Below the pieces are notes generated by a model, which saw nothing but the letters and a program-made list of their open reading frames with translations, ran no database searches and was not told where the DNA came from. The position numbers and the translations under genes are program-made. From an uncultured Prevotellaceae bacterium (lineage in GTDB: Bacteria; Bacteroidota; Bacteroidia; Bacteroidales; Bacteroidaceae): 64,000 nucleotides of DNA. Positions 8,075 to 16,214 of this stretch are shown piece after piece. Positions within the stretch are counted from its first letter, which is position 1. The number at the start of each line of letters is the position of its first letter. The stretch is from the NCBI GenBank assembly GCA_902782305.1, contig CACZMV010000018.1:1-64000 (forward strand). Reading direction: 5' to 3'.

Positions 8075-8995
8075 TTACCCTTTGAGGAATCCCAACATCT
8101 TACCAATCTCATAGAGGATGATGTCTATAGTGGTGCCACCATAGATATCAGGGAACTCGGATAAGATGGCAGAAGAATATTCTCCTTTTTGTTTATTGAA
8201 GCGTTTGGTGCATCTGCCTCGGATGCATCGTTGTTGGAGTGTATTAAGATGAAAAAGCGTAATGAATATGCGACTAATACCTGCAGCATCGCGCCACATG
8301 CCACCGTTGGTCAGTGAACGATTGGTTACCTTGTTGTCGTGCTGACGGAAATGGTTCAGTTGTTGGCATACCTCAATCACTGAACCATGCATACAAACAT
8401 AGGTCCAAAAGAGCCAATCGCCACAATATCTGAACTCCTTGTAATCGGAAGGTATAAGACTGAAGACAGACTTCTTGAACACCACCATGCTGGCATTGTA
8501 GATGGTATCGTGGGCAAGCATCTTTTTCTTGATAAATCGTTTGCTGTCGTAGACTATTGTTTCCCCAGAACTACCATGAGGATGCCACGTCAGCTGCATG
8601 GGTTTGCCTTCGCTGTCAATCATTTGCGAGTGACAAAAAGCCACGACCGCTTTTGGAGTGGCTTGCAAGGGAGTAATCAGCGATTCCAATAGTTGAGGCT
8701 CAGCCACATCGTCGCTCTCAGCTATCCAGATATATTCTCCCTGTGCCAGACTGATGCCGTGCTCCCACTGAACAAAGGGATTACCAGTATTCTGCTCGTT
8801 TACGATGATGTGAGCCACATGAGGGTTGTCTTTATAATCATTAATAATAGACAGACTGTCGTCTGTGGATTTGTCATCCAAGATGATGATCTCAAAGTCC
8901 TGAAAGCTTTGAGCAAGAACACTATCTATTCGTTCACGCAGATATTTGCCATGATTGTAGTTGGGTATGACGACACTTACGAGTGGTTTTTTCAT
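8075..8995 (-). CDS. family 2 glycosyltransferase
   Basis: 306 residues. Starts MKKPLVSVVIPNYNHGKYL, then IIILDDKSTDDS, and the DxD-type motif in YIWIAESDDVAEPQLL near residue 95. A typical LPS or capsule sugar transferase; donor and acceptor are not predictable. It is convergent with the preceding gene (11-base gap) and lies 7 bases downstream of the fucosyltransferase stop in the same direction, so the pair 9839-8075 is probably one transcript. Confidence 0.9.
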   Translation of the reverse strand: MKKPLVSVVIPNYNHGKYLRERIDSVLAQSFQDFEIIILDDKSTDDSLSIINDYKDNPHVAHIIVNEQNTGNPFVQWEHGISLAQGEYIWIAESDDVAEPQLLESLITPLQATPKAVVAFCHSQMIDSEGKPMQLTWHPHGSSGETIVYDSKRFIKKKMLAHDTIYNASMVVFKKSVFSLIPSDYKEFRYCGDWLFWTYVCMHGSVIEVCQQLNHFRQHDNKVTNRSLTNGGMWRDAAGISRIFITLFHLNTLQQRCIRGRCTKRFNKQKGEYSSAILSEFPDIYGGTTIDIILYEIGKMLGFLKG

Positions 8996-9002
8996 TTCAA
9001 TA

Positions 9003-9839
9003 TCAATTTTGTGGGATGAAATATTCGTCGAAATGGCGAGCTTGGTAGTTGAAGGTGTGGAATGAGTCCGCTGTCAATTGGTGCTTTACATCGATCATCC
9101 AATAGAGTGGGGTGTCACGATACATGGAAGCAATCAGCGTAAATGTGCTGGGAGGCCCAATGAGATAATCACACTCTGAAAGCAGACAAAGGTCTTCAGC
9201 AGGAGTGCCACAGGGGAAATAGACGTTAGCGCCTCGAAGTTGTTGGCTGTATTGCTCTTTATCCAATTGTGGATCGTTGCTGCAAATATAGACATCAACG
9301 GGCTTGCCTTGCTGCAGTTTGATGAATTGTTGTATCACTGCAATATACTGGTTGTCGTCAAAGAAATAGCGCCCTCCGCACCATGTACGGTAGTCGCCTC
9401 GACGGATATGCACGCCTAGTTTAATGGTATCTTGAGTGGATTGACAAAGTACCTTTGCAACATTTTCACGAACCTTGGGCATGAATTCGAAGAGGCTGAT
9501 AATCTCGTCCTTGTACTTCTCAAACAAATCAGGAAACCTGACACACCATCCTGTAGCCAATACATATTTACTGTTAAGCATCGTTTCCTGTTGTTCAAGG
9601 AACGGGTCGTTCATGATATTAAACTGAACAGTAGGAATCAGATGCAGTTTGGCTGCATACTTAGCAAGGATGTATAGCAGGAAGTTGTGATAGCGTGTAT
9701 GGGCAATCCGGAAATCGGGATACTTATAAGCAAAGCGCATTGACATGGTTGTTCGACCATGTTCACGCCCCCAGGCATACAGATGTCCGTATTGGAAGAT
9801 GTTATTAGCCAACCGGCCTTTGTCAGTAACGAATATCAT
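9003..9839 (-). CDS. GT11 alpha-1,2-fucosyltransferase-like
   Basis: 278 residues from the ATG at 9839 (MIFVTDKGRLANNIFQYG). The N-terminal GRLANNIFQYGHLYA matches the donor-site loop of GT11 enzymes, and LGVHIRRGDYRTW contains their HxRRxDY motif; C-terminal CDYLIGPPSTFTLIAS is also family-typical. Such enzymes move L-fucose from GDP-fucose to galactose-type acceptors, often giving host-like glycans. A longer frame begins at 9875, but 9873-9880 is the promoter box, so the start at 9839 is preferred. The assignment of linkage is by family only. Confidence 0.88.
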   Translation of the reverse strand: MIFVTDKGRLANNIFQYGHLYAWGREHGRTTMSMRFAYKYPDFRIAHTRYHNFLLYILAKYAAKLHLIPTVQFNIMNDPFLEQQETMLNSKYVLATGWCVRFPDLFEKYKDEIISLFEFMPKVRENVAKVLCQSTQDTIKLGVHIRRGDYRTWCGGRYFFDDNQYIAVIQQFIKLQQGKPVDVYICSNDPQLDKEQYSQQLRGANVYFPCGTPAEDLCLLSECDYLIGPPSTFTLIASMYRDTPLYWMIDVKHQLTADSFHTFNYQARHFDEYFIPQN

Positions 9840-9872
9840 GAGATATATAAACAAATTGTAAATAGATGGAGG

Positions 9873-9880
9873 CAAAGTTA
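9873..9880 (-). promoter_or_regulatory. promoter of the fucosyltransferase/GT2 pair
   Basis: TAACTTTG on the - strand, about 33 bases before the ATG at 9839. It forms a divergent promoter pair with 9934-9941. Confidence 0.65.
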
Positions 9881-9933
9881 CAAAGAAAAAGTGAATTTTT
9901 GCTTTTTTATTTCGCTTTTTATAAATAAATCTC

Positions 9934-9941
9934 TAACTTTG
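9934..9941 (+). promoter_or_regulatory. promoter next to the ATG at 9946
   Basis: TAACTTTG ends 4 bases before the ATG at 9946, so transcription should begin at or next to the start codon (leaderless). Confidence 0.65.
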
Positions 9942-9945
9942 CGGA

Positions 9946-10950
9946 ATGGAACAGTCTTTAATTAGTATTATCATACCTGTATACAATGGAGAGAAATACC
10001 TTCGTCCATGTATTGACTCCATTCTGCATCAGACCTATCAACATTGGGAATTACTGTTGATAGACGATGGTAGTAAAGATACCTCTGGAGCTATCTGCGA
10101 CGAATATGCTAGCGACCCTCGCATCTCTGTGGTTCATAAGGAGAATGGTGGACAGGCATCAGCACGCAACCAAGGCGTTGCAATGGCAAAAGGAGAATAT
10201 ATTAGTTTTGTGGATTGTGACGACTGGATAGAAGCTGATATGTATGAAAGCATGCTGCAAACCATGCAGGAACAGCAGGCAGAGATTATCATCTGTGGAT
10301 ATATAGAAGAATACATGAGTCGCCAGAAAAAGGTTCGTGCTGATGGCGAGATGATGGTCTATGACGCCACTGAGGCTGTAAAGCTGGTGTTGCAGGGAAA
10401 GGTTGGCAGCTATTTGTGGTCTATGCTATTTCGTAGAGAGGTTGTACAAGATCAGATGCCAGACTTAAATCCTTATGAGGACCATGCCACTATTTTCAAA
10501 TGGATTTCTCATGCACATCGTGTTGTCGTGCTTCATCAAGCTTTCTATCATTATCGTCAGTTAGAAAGCAGTTCGTTGCATACTTACAATACTAGAAATG
10601 GCAACCATTTCTTTATGGCGATCAAGGAACGCTATCACTATATTGAGGAAAGAAACCTTATACCAGGTTGGGAATCAGAGAATCGCATCCTTTACCTGCG
10701 CGGCTGTATCAAACTGACAAAGGATTTGGCTCGAATGCCAGATTATGACGCACAACTTAAAGCTATTATAGAAGAGGTAAGAGATGAATTGCGGAACTTC
10801 CTTCCTATCAGCCGTAAAGAGATTGGTACGAAATATTATATCCGCCTTAAACTGCTGATGATGGATGTTAATACCTTTGTGCACATTCTTCGTATGTCCT
10901 CGTTGTTCTCAAATGGAGGAAGACGTAAAAGTAAGGGTTTACTACATTAA
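9946..10950 (+). CDS. family 2 glycosyltransferase
   Basis: 334 residues. Starts MEQSLISIIIPVYNGEKYL, with LLLIDDGSKDTSG and the DxD-type motif in YISFVDCDDWIEADMY near residue 88: a full GT2 catalytic domain followed by about 110 helical residues of unknown role. It stands alone on the + strand with its own promoter 4 bases before the ATG and no room for a ribosome-binding site on the message. Next gene is convergent after 11 bases. Confidence 0.9.
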   Translation: MEQSLISIIIPVYNGEKYLRPCIDSILHQTYQHWELLLIDDGSKDTSGAICDEYASDPRISVVHKENGGQASARNQGVAMAKGEYISFVDCDDWIEADMYESMLQTMQEQQAEIIICGYIEEYMSRQKKVRADGEMMVYDATEAVKLVLQGKVGSYLWSMLFRREVVQDQMPDLNPYEDHATIFKWISHAHRVVVLHQAFYHYRQLESSSLHTYNTRNGNHFFMAIKERYHYIEERNLIPGWESENRILYLRGCIKLTKDLARMPDYDAQLKAIIEEVRDELRNFLPISRKEIGTKYYIRLKLLMMDVNTFVHILRMSSLFSNGGRRKSKGLLH

Positions 10951-10961
10951 ATAGGGCAAAG

Positions 10962-11915
10962 TTATTTTCTCTTTTTTATTTCTTCCAGCGGACCTAAGTC
11001 CACACGACCTGTCTCTGGGTCGTAGCGCAGGTTGAATTCTTCGTGGGTTCGTTTCCAACGGTTATGCGTCCAAAGCCAGAACTCTGGAGCTCGATGAATG
11101 GATGCTTCCAACATATTAAAGTACGCATCCGTGATGGCAAAGTCTGTCATTTGCTTAGGTTCGCGAGTGATGAGTTTGAACTCAGCGATATAGTAGCCTC
11201 GTTTGGGACGAGTGACATCCAGATAGAGAACCGCATGACCTGTTTGCTGGGCTAATCGTTCTGTTCCAGTCAGTACAGGGGTGTCGTGATTCAGAAACTG
11301 ACACCAGTGATGGATGTTGTTCCAGAAAGGCACTTGGTCGCTGATGTAACCAATGACCACCTGCTTGCCTTCTTGCTTGTATTTAATGATGCGACGCAGG
11401 GTCTCTGCCATTGGAATGCAAATGGCTCCCATGCGTTGACGTAGTCTAAGGAACAGACGATCGAAATCGCTATTCTCGATGACATGATAAATCTGTCCGC
11501 ATTGGGCTTCTGGGGTAACCCATAAGGGTAGGGAAGTAATCCATTCCCAGTTGCAATAATGTCCCAGATAGACAGCACACGACTGACCTTCTTTGACAAT
11601 GTTGTCAACAATGTCTGTACTCTTGAACACCATTCTTCGCTTTAACTGCTGCTTGCTGATGGTCAGCAGTTTGATACTTTCCACAAGGTAGTCGCAGAAC
11701 CAGTGATAGAAGCGACGTTCCAGGACTCTAATCTCCTCTTCCGACTTGTTGGGGAAGGAATCGCTCATGTTCTTAAAGACCAGTCTTCTACGATATTTCA
11801 TCACATAGAAGATGATCAGGAAGATGAAGTCTGACAGCAGATAAAGCACCCACAGAGGCAGGAGCGAGAGCAAGAAAATCAGACAGTATGATAAGTAAAA
11901 AATAAACTTCTTCAT
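10962..11915 (-). CDS. lipid A acyltransferase (LpxL/HtrB family)
   Basis: 317 residues. An N-terminal membrane anchor (LIFLLSLLPLWVLYLLSDF) is followed by a lysophospholipid-acyltransferase-like domain with the catalytic HX4E in LGHYCNWEW near residue 117; Bacteroidetes members have Glu where many enterobacterial ones have Asp. It should add a secondary acyl chain to lipid A at the inner membrane. It lies 3 bases after the GT2 upstream (11919-12800), and its position within a glycan locus suggests that lipid A remodelling and sugar assembly are expressed together. Exact acyl chain and position cannot be read from sequence. Confidence 0.88.
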   Translation of the reverse strand: MKKFIFYLSYCLIFLLSLLPLWVLYLLSDFIFLIIFYVMKYRRRLVFKNMSDSFPNKSEEEIRVLERRFYHWFCDYLVESIKLLTISKQQLKRRMVFKSTDIVDNIVKEGQSCAVYLGHYCNWEWITSLPLWVTPEAQCGQIYHVIENSDFDRLFLRLRQRMGAICIPMAETLRRIIKYKQEGKQVVIGYISDQVPFWNNIHHWCQFLNHDTPVLTGTERLAQQTGHAVLYLDVTRPKRGYYIAEFKLITREPKQMTDFAITDAYFNMLEASIHRAPEFWLWTHNRWKRTHEEFNLRYDPETGRVDLGPLEEIKKRK

Positions 11916-11918
11916 AAT

Positions 11919-12800
11919 CTACCAAATGTTTCGTGTCCTGGTGGGCTTGAAGATGGTAAACAAGCGCTTCCATTTACTGCGCAGCAAGTCGTTACGCAAT
12001 TCAGACTCCATATTGATTTCTTGTCCATAAGGTTCCCCTCTATGAAGTACATCGCGCATAAAAGATGATGAAGTAATGCCCCATTTGCGTAAGAATTGCA
12101 GGGAACCGTCGTTTTTTATAATTCGATGAGTAGAACGAGCTTCGAAGTGATAAACGCGGCTGCGGTCTATACCTTTAAAGATACGTACTCCTGCATGATA
12201 AAGTTTTGCTGAGAAATCAGGATCAGAATACATTCCAGGGCTATATTCTATAGAGTAACCGCCAACTAAATCCCATATATCTCGATGAACAATGTTGGGA
12301 GGCCAAGTAGCACCTTGCCAATCTCCGTGCTTAAGTGATTTGTATTCTTTTAGCAGACGCTCTTCATCAAACGTGTCAATGCTTTCACCAAAGTTAGCAG
12401 GGGCAATGACACTTTTACAAAAGAATTTACGAGGTTGAATGAGAGTTGATGATAAGAAAAACATTTTATGACCAATGGTCTGTATTTCATTCCAGAGCGC
12501 TTTATCCCATTTAGGACAAACATACATATCATCGTTCATGAATAAAACATAGTCTGTTGTGACTAAAGGCCTTAAGCCGTTTAGAGCATAGCAAACACCA
12601 ATGTTTTCCGATGAATGCGTATATTTATATCCATTTTCTTGAACCCACTCTAAAGTACCGTCACTGCCATCATTAATATGAATCAGAATCTCATGATGAT
12701 AGGTAGAATTCTTATTAATGCTAGCCACACAAAGTTTCAAGAATGCGAGGTTATTCCACGTAGGGATAAGAATGGAAAATAGATTTTGCTGACTGCCCAT
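11919..12800 (-). CDS. family 2 glycosyltransferase
   Basis: 293 residues. Starts MGSQQNLFSILIPTWNNLAF, then HINDGSDGTLEW, the GT2 motif in YVLFMNDDMYVCPKWD (about 95) and EYSPGMYSDPDFSAKLY, a typical acceptor-side loop with possible catalytic Asp. It resembles rhamnosyl- or galactofuranosyl-type GT2 enzymes only in general layout. It follows the WaaE-like gene by 5 bases and precedes the acyltransferase by 3, so three - strand genes (13576 to 10962) form one operon. Confidence 0.88.
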   Translation of the reverse strand: MGSQQNLFSILIPTWNNLAFLKLCVASINKNSTYHHEILIHINDGSDGTLEWVQENGYKYTHSSENIGVCYALNGLRPLVTTDYVLFMNDDMYVCPKWDKALWNEIQTIGHKMFFLSSTLIQPRKFFCKSVIAPANFGESIDTFDEERLLKEYKSLKHGDWQGATWPPNIVHRDIWDLVGGYSIEYSPGMYSDPDFSAKLYHAGVRIFKGIDRSRVYHFEARSTHRIIKNDGSLQFLRKWGITSSSFMRDVLHRGEPYGQEINMESELRNDLLRSKWKRLFTIFKPTRTRNIW

Positions 12801-12805
12801 ATCTT

Positions 12806-13576
12806 CTATTTATTTTGATATCGTTTCTCAATAATCTTTGCAACAAGAACAAATTGATAAAATGCATCCAAGGTAGCTCGGATAAAACCTGGAATACCAT
12901 CTCGGAAACCACATTTTAGAAAATAATTGCGAATAAAACGCCACAAAGGGCGAATGATGAGAGCTCTCAGTCCGTAATTCTTATCTTGACGATGTTTCAA
13001 TTCATTGTCTGTATATTGATTCGTTTTGTTAACAATACGTTCAATGTCGTCATTAGCTAAGTGTATAAATGCTAATTGCTCTTCATTGCTAGGGATTTTC
13101 TCTGTCTTACCTGCAATTTGGGGCGTGCTATGAATAATAGCAGGCCAGTGAGTTTTACTCTTACGGAAAAAGCGTAAGATATAATCAGGATAAAAATAGC
13201 GCATGAATCGCCCCATGAAAAAATTCTTTCGTGGAATAAACAATCCGTCAGGGCAATTATCTTTTTGGATAATATCGTAGAGAAAATCTTTCAATTCTGA
13301 TGTAACAATCTCGTCAGCATCAACTACAAGTACCCACTCGTTCTGAGCTTCGTGAATTGCATACTCACGGGCTGGTTCCACAATATTATATTGTTTGCGC
13401 TCGAATGTGAGGATACGACAACCGTGCTTTTGGGCAATGTCCAAGGTGTGGTCTGTGCTCTCCATGTCGCATATTAGTATCTCATCGAAGTCCTTGACTG
13501 CCTCTAGGACTTGTTCCAGATGCTGCTCCGCATTGTAGGTGTTGATGACTACTGATATCTTGTTTTTCTCGTTCAT
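12806..13576 (-). CDS. family 2 glycosyltransferase, WaaE/beta-1,4-glucosyltransferase-like
   Basis: 256 residues from the ATG at 13576 (MNEKNKISVVINTYNAE). Features are ILICDMESTDHTLDIA, WVLVVDADEIVTSEL with the DxD, and ILRFFRKSKTHW followed by a His-rich acceptor loop (PAIIHSTPQ), as in LPS-core transferases of the WaaE/KdtX group. The frame can be extended to 13663, but the promoter box at 13582-13589 ends 5 bases before the ATG at 13576, so the shorter form is right. A role in the LPS core is inferred from the family and from the lipid A acyltransferase two genes on. Confidence 0.85.
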   Translation of the reverse strand: MNEKNKISVVINTYNAEQHLEQVLEAVKDFDEILICDMESTDHTLDIAQKHGCRILTFERKQYNIVEPAREYAIHEAQNEWVLVVDADEIVTSELKDFLYDIIQKDNCPDGLFIPRKNFFMGRFMRYFYPDYILRFFRKSKTHWPAIIHSTPQIAGKTEKIPSNEEQLAFIHLANDDIERIVNKTNQYTDNELKHRQDKNYGLRALIIRPLWRFIRNYFLKCGFRDGIPGFIRATLDAFYQFVLVAKIIEKRYQNK

Positions 13577-13581
13577 GTTTG

Positions 13582-13589
13582 CAAAGATA
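13582..13589 (-). promoter_or_regulatory. promoter next to the ATG at 13576
   Basis: TATCTTTG on the - strand, 5 bases before the ATG; a leaderless message is predicted. Divergent from the box at 13643-13650. Confidence 0.65.
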
Positions 13590-13642
13590 CGAATTAAAGA
13601 ATAAAAAGCCAAATAAAATTTGTTTTTTCGCTTGCTTAATAG

Positions 13643-13650
13643 TACCTTTG
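13643..13650 (+). promoter_or_regulatory. promoter of the GT87-GtrA pair
   Basis: TACCTTTG, 26 bases before the ATG at 13677. It lies inside the longer in-frame extension, which is therefore not translated. Confidence 0.65.
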
Positions 13651-13676
13651 CATTCAAATTCAATTCAAAACAGTAT

Positions 13677-14846
13677 ATGAAGGATAATTGTAAAGCGTTC
13701 CTTGCTAAACCCTTTTTCCATGACTATCGTACTTTGTTGGGTCTATGGCTTTTATTGCCCATTATTGGTGCGATAATGAAACTCCATAGTTGCAATAACT
13801 TTCTAATTTTTAAATATGTTTTTTGGCATGCTTGGAATGGGACTTCTCTTTATGCATTCTATCCTGAAGAATTTGCAGATTGTAATCACTACGGCCCGTT
13901 CTTCTCTTTAGTTATTGCTCCTTTTGCAGTTATGCCGTTATTTGTAGGCTTGCTTTTATGGTTGATAGCACTTTCTATGTTCTTGTATATTGCTATCCGA
14001 AAGTCACAGTTTACAAAATATCAACAGTTGTTTATACTATGGTTTTGCGCCCATGAGTTATTGACGGCCCTTTATATGCAGCAATTCAACATCGCCATTG
14101 CTGCCATCATTCTATTGACTTACTATTGTATAGAGAAAGAGCATGATTGGTGGGCTGCTTTCTTTATCATGTTTGGAACTTTTGTCAAGCTCTATGGTAT
14201 TGTGGGATTGGCGTTTTTCTTCTTCTCTAAACACAAGAAGGAATTTGTGTGCGCATTGTTGTTTTGGACTTTCGTGATGTTCGTGGCACCCATGGTATTT
14301 CACGGTTATAATTATATTGTTGGTCAATATCATGAGTGGTATGAAAGTCTTTCTGCAAAGAATGCTGATAATATGTTTGGAGGAGGAACAAACATCTCGT
14401 TAATTGGTATGGTGCGTAAAATAACCCATTGTGCTTCCTTCAGTGATTTGTGGATCATTCTACCAGGTCTTTTGATGTTTGGCATTCCTTATCTTCGCTT
14501 CTCACAATACAAGAATATGGCTTTTCGACAGACGCTATTGGCCTCTGTGCTAATGTTTGTCGTGTTGTTCTCAACTGGCAGTGAGTCGAGTGGCTATATC
14601 ATTCCCTTTGTGGGTATCGTTATCTGGTATACAGCAGCCCCTTGGCAACGTACATCATGGGATGTGGCCCTGTTGGTATTTGCTTTCATCCTGAGCAGTT
14701 TGTCTCCCAGCGATCTGTTTCCTGCCTATATCCGAAAGGAGTGGGTACAACCTTATGCCCTGAAGGCTCTGCCTGTCACGCTGATCTGGTTGAAGTTATG
14801 TTTTGAGATGTATACGAAAGACTATGCGGCAAAAAGTATTCGATAA
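13677..14846 (+). CDS. GT87-type membrane glycosyltransferase (copy 1)
   Basis: 389 residues with about ten hydrophobic segments (LLGLWLLLPIIGAIM, LLTYYCIEKEHDWWAAFFIMF and others). Early acidic/periplasmic motif FADCNHYGPFFSLVIAPFA and FGTFVKLYGIVGLAFFFF match the GT87 (DUF2029) mannosyltransferase fold, which uses polyprenyl-phosphate sugars on the outer face of the inner membrane. It is a clear paralog of 17345-18532, with near-identical phrases such as FWFCAHE, FVKLYG and IRKEWVQPYALKALP. The start at 13677 is chosen because the promoter box lies upstream of it. It overlaps gtrA by 23 bases. Confidence 0.8.
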   Translation: MKDNCKAFLAKPFFHDYRTLLGLWLLLPIIGAIMKLHSCNNFLIFKYVFWHAWNGTSLYAFYPEEFADCNHYGPFFSLVIAPFAVMPLFVGLLLWLIALSMFLYIAIRKSQFTKYQQLFILWFCAHELLTALYMQQFNIAIAAIILLTYYCIEKEHDWWAAFFIMFGTFVKLYGIVGLAFFFFSKHKKEFVCALLFWTFVMFVAPMVFHGYNYIVGQYHEWYESLSAKNADNMFGGGTNISLIGMVRKITHCASFSDLWIILPGLLMFGIPYLRFSQYKNMAFRQTLLASVLMFVVLFSTGSESSGYIIPFVGIVIWYTAAPWQRTSWDVALLVFAFILSSLSPSDLFPAYIRKEWVQPYALKALPVTLIWLKLCFEMYTKDYAAKSIR

Positions 14847-15234
14847 GACCTTCATCACTTTCGCAATGGTAGGTGTGGTCAATACCTTGTTTGGCACAGC
14901 TATCATGTTCGTTTTCTATAATTTCCTTGGCTGCAGTTATTGGGTATCATCATTTTTTGATTATTTCTTAGGTGGTATTCTTAGTTACTTCCTCAATAAA
15001 CGTTTCACGTTTCACTATCAAGGAACAGACTGGCGTAGCATCGTGAAGTTTGCACTGAACATCGTGGTGTGCTACTTGATAGCCTATAGTCTGGCATTGC
15101 CCCTGACGCGCTATGCGCTGGAGAGTATGTATTTCAGCAAGACTATCGTTGAGAATATCGCCATGCTGGTAGGTACGGGCCTGTTTATGCTTATCAATTA
15201 TATCGGCCAGAAGTTCTTTGCTTTTAAGAAATAA
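14824..15234 (+). CDS. GtrA-family membrane protein (polyprenyl-linked sugar flippase)
   Basis: 136 residues, four hydrophobic segments: FAMVGVVNTLFGTAIMFVFY, YFLGGILSYFLNKRFTF, FALNIVVCYLIAYSLAL and IAMLVGTGLFMLINYIG. GtrA proteins are thought to flip undecaprenyl-phosphate sugars; they usually sit beside GtrB and a membrane glycosyltransferase, exactly as here. The ATG at 14824 (MRQKVFDKTF) lies inside the end of the GT87 gene; an ATG at 14803 is possible but gives an atypical N-terminus. It is the only flippase-like gene in the locus, so it may serve both GT87 enzymes. Confidence 0.85.
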   Translation: MRQKVFDKTFITFAMVGVVNTLFGTAIMFVFYNFLGCSYWVSSFFDYFLGGILSYFLNKRFTFHYQGTDWRSIVKFALNIVVCYLIAYSLALPLTRYALESMYFSKTIVENIAMLVGTGLFMLINYIGQKFFAFKK

Positions 15235-15270
15235 TGGGACTGCAATTAATTCCCACGCAGGGAACAGAAA

Positions 15271-16203
15271 CTAATCCTCTGGAAAGTTGATCTTCTCTGA
15301 AACGATATAAGAAGGACGATGTTTTACCTCTTCAAAGATATTACCAATATAAACAGCAATAATGCCAATGATCATTATCAGAATACCAGCGATGAGCCAC
15401 ATAGATATGAATAAAGTCACCCATCCACTGACATCAATGCCTGTTATAATTGTCTTAATCACTAAAATGATGGCAATAAGGACAGCAATGGTAGTAATGA
15501 TAGAGCCCAGATAGACGATAAGATGTAGTGACTTGGTAGAAAAGGCGATAGCAGTAGAAATAGCTAGTTCAATCCGTTTTCTCATTGAATATGAAGATTC
15601 TTTTCCGTCGGTTCTGCTATCATGGTTGACGGGTATTTTGCATGATTTGAATCCTACCCATTGGTTCATAAGCGGGTAATAACGCCTATAGTCACCCATC
15701 ATGGCCATTGCATCAACCATTTTTCTTCGATATATTGCAAATTCTGCCAGTGATTCGTCTTGCTTACTGTCTGTGAGGAAACCGACAAGTTTGTTAAACA
15801 GCTTAGAACCCTGTGTCATGAAATAGTTGTCGGGCCTGTTTTGTCTGCTTGCGTATACGATGTCGTATCCTTCCTGTATTTTTTTGTAAAGTGCGGGAAT
15901 TTGGCTTGGCGGATTCTGTAAGTCGCAGTCGAGTGTTACAACATAGTCCCCAGATGACAAGTCAAATCCGGCATTAAGTGCGTATTGTTGCCCAAAATTC
16001 CTACTAAGAAATACTCCTTTAACTTTTTTGTCATTAGCGCAGATCCTGCGTATGATTTCCTGACTGTTGTCCGGACTGTGGTCTTCAACAAGTATAATCT
16101 CATAGTCATCAGTGATTTCATTAACTGCAGTTTCTATTTGGCTTACCAGTTCATTAATGAGTGTAGGTGCGCCATAAACAGGGCTAATAATTGAGATATG
16201 CAT
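15271..16203 (-). CDS. ArnC/GtrB-like polyprenyl-phosphate sugar transferase (copy 1)
   Basis: 310 residues. GT2 domain (MHISIISPVYGAPTLI, ILVEDHSPDNS, VTLDCDLQNPPSQIP) followed by two C-terminal membrane helices (about 230-250 and 265-290), the layout of ArnC, GtrB and DPM1-type enzymes that load a sugar onto undecaprenyl phosphate in the cytoplasm. It is the last gene of the - strand operon and starts 11 bases after the aminotransferase stop. The coupling suggests that the amino sugar made by that enzyme is its substrate. Which of the two ArnC/GtrB-like genes serves which sugar is open. Confidence 0.88.
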   Translation of the reverse strand: MHISIISPVYGAPTLINELVSQIETAVNEITDDYEIILVEDHSPDNSQEIIRRICANDKKVKGVFLSRNFGQQYALNAGFDLSSGDYVVTLDCDLQNPPSQIPALYKKIQEGYDIVYASRQNRPDNYFMTQGSKLFNKLVGFLTDSKQDESLAEFAIYRRKMVDAMAMMGDYRRYYPLMNQWVGFKSCKIPVNHDSRTDGKESSYSMRKRIELAISTAIAFSTKSLHLIVYLGSIITTIAVLIAIILVIKTIITGIDVSGWVTLFISMWLIAGILIMIIGIIAVYIGNIFEEVKHRPSYIVSEKINFPED

Positions 16204-16214
16204 AGCGAATGGAT

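Noticed and set aside
15235..15270. Possible terminator between gtrA and the convergent transferase gene
   Set aside because: Only a weak GGGA/TCCC pairing and no T-run.
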